The translations under genes and the position numbers were made by a program. A stretch of DNA of 5,414 nt from Pseudomonadota bacterium (GTDB lineage Bacteria; Pseudomonadota; Alphaproteobacteria; Acetobacterales; Acetobacteraceae): contig JAKBAQ010000190.1 in assembly GCA_021808985.1 (NCBI GenBank), forward strand, positions 1-5,414. The letters run 5' to 3'. The notes under the pieces are model-generated. The model saw only the letters and a program-made list of their open reading frames with translations. It was not told the DNA's origin and made no database searches. The first letter of the stretch is position 1. Each line of letters opens with the position of its first letter. Below, one piece after another: positions 5,128 to 5,414 of the stretch.

Positions 5128-5414
5128 CAGAGAACTTTCAGCAGAGCTTCGATATCAGCCGGGGAGCCGGCGGAGGCGGTGGCGGCCTCGGGGGCGATGC
5201 GCTTGACCAGACCGGCCAGGACCTTGCCGGCGCCAAGCTCGATGAAACTGTCAACGCCCATGGCGGCCATGGCCTGCACGCTCTCGCGCCAGCGCACGGT
5301 GGCGGTGACCTGCTGGACCAGAAGGTCGCGGATGAGGTTGGGGTCAGTGGCTTTGGCGGCGCTGACATTGGCGACCAGCGGGAGCAGCGGCGCGCGCGGC
5401 GGGGTGTTGGCGAA
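5127..5414 (-). CDS. fabD: Malonyl CoA-acyl carrier protein transacylase, C-terminal part (partial)
   Basis: The last 95 codons of a frame entering from the right edge end in TGA at 5129-5127. The peptide includes LLPLVANVSA near its start, then QQVTATVRWRESVQAM, a GVDSFIELGAGKVLAGLVKRI block, and ends SPADIEALLKVL. These match the C-terminal part of FabD: the PLVANV strand, the Q-x-V-x-x-x-VRW block and the E-x-GxGKVL-GL-KR motif. FabD moves malonyl groups from CoA to ACP, supplying the chain extender. The nucleophile Ser and active-site His lie in the roughly 200 missing N-terminal residues, so activity cannot be checked here. Its stop shares one base with the fabG start (TGATG). Confidence 0.93.
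   Translation of the reverse strand, partial: FANTPPRAPLLPLVANVSAAKATDPNLIRDLLVQQVTATVRWRESVQAMAAMGVDSFIELGAGKVLAGLVKRIAPEAATASAGSPADIEALLKVL

Noticed and set aside
5138..5368. 76-codon minus-strand frame near the right edge
   Set aside because: It is Pro/Ser/Ala-rich and out of frame with the real fabD C-terminus, which covers the same bases.

Overview
The window looks like a piece of an alphaproteobacterial chromosome, most likely from the Rhodospirillales and perhaps the Acetobacteraceae. The signs are high GC coding sequence, the gene order fabD-fabG-acpP-fabF-mltG, a zinc-ligand-free L31 of alphaproteobacterial type, and an AT-rich double-hairpin intergenic repeat resembling those I recall from acidophilic acetic acid bacteria. 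The family-level placement is an inference from memory, not a computed match.

Left block (about 1-940). Two minus-strand genes, lrgA and the first codons of lrgB, overlap by 8 bases and encode a CidA/LrgA-LrgB type membrane pair. Divergent from them, rpmE encodes ribosomal protein L31. It probably starts at a GTG and ends in a clear intrinsic terminator.

Middle block (about 940-1643). A single plus-strand gene encodes a small SnoaL/NTF2-fold protein related to ketosteroid isomerase. Upstream lies a conspicuous 17-base palindrome that could be an operator inside a promoter. Downstream is an AT-rich region with two perfect 14-bp hairpins inside an outer stem, then a small terminator that serves the opposite strand. 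This AT-rich spacer separates two converging transcription units.

Right block (about 1644-5414). A minus-strand fatty acid synthesis operon, read from right to left: fabD (C-terminal 95 codons only), fabG, acpP, fabF, then mltG. fabD supplies malonyl-ACP, fabF condenses it with acyl-ACP, fabG reduces the 3-oxoacyl product, and acpP is the carrier for all of them. mltG encodes a membrane-anchored lytic transglycosylase that cuts nascent peptidoglycan. fabD and fabG are coupled by a TGATG overlap. The two longer gaps (fabG-acpP, 126 bases; fabF-mltG, 87 bases) may carry internal control.

Most of the window is conserved housekeeping sequence. I see no sign of a wholly new system. The parts most worth a second look are the 980-996 palindrome and the 1485-1583 double-hairpin element.
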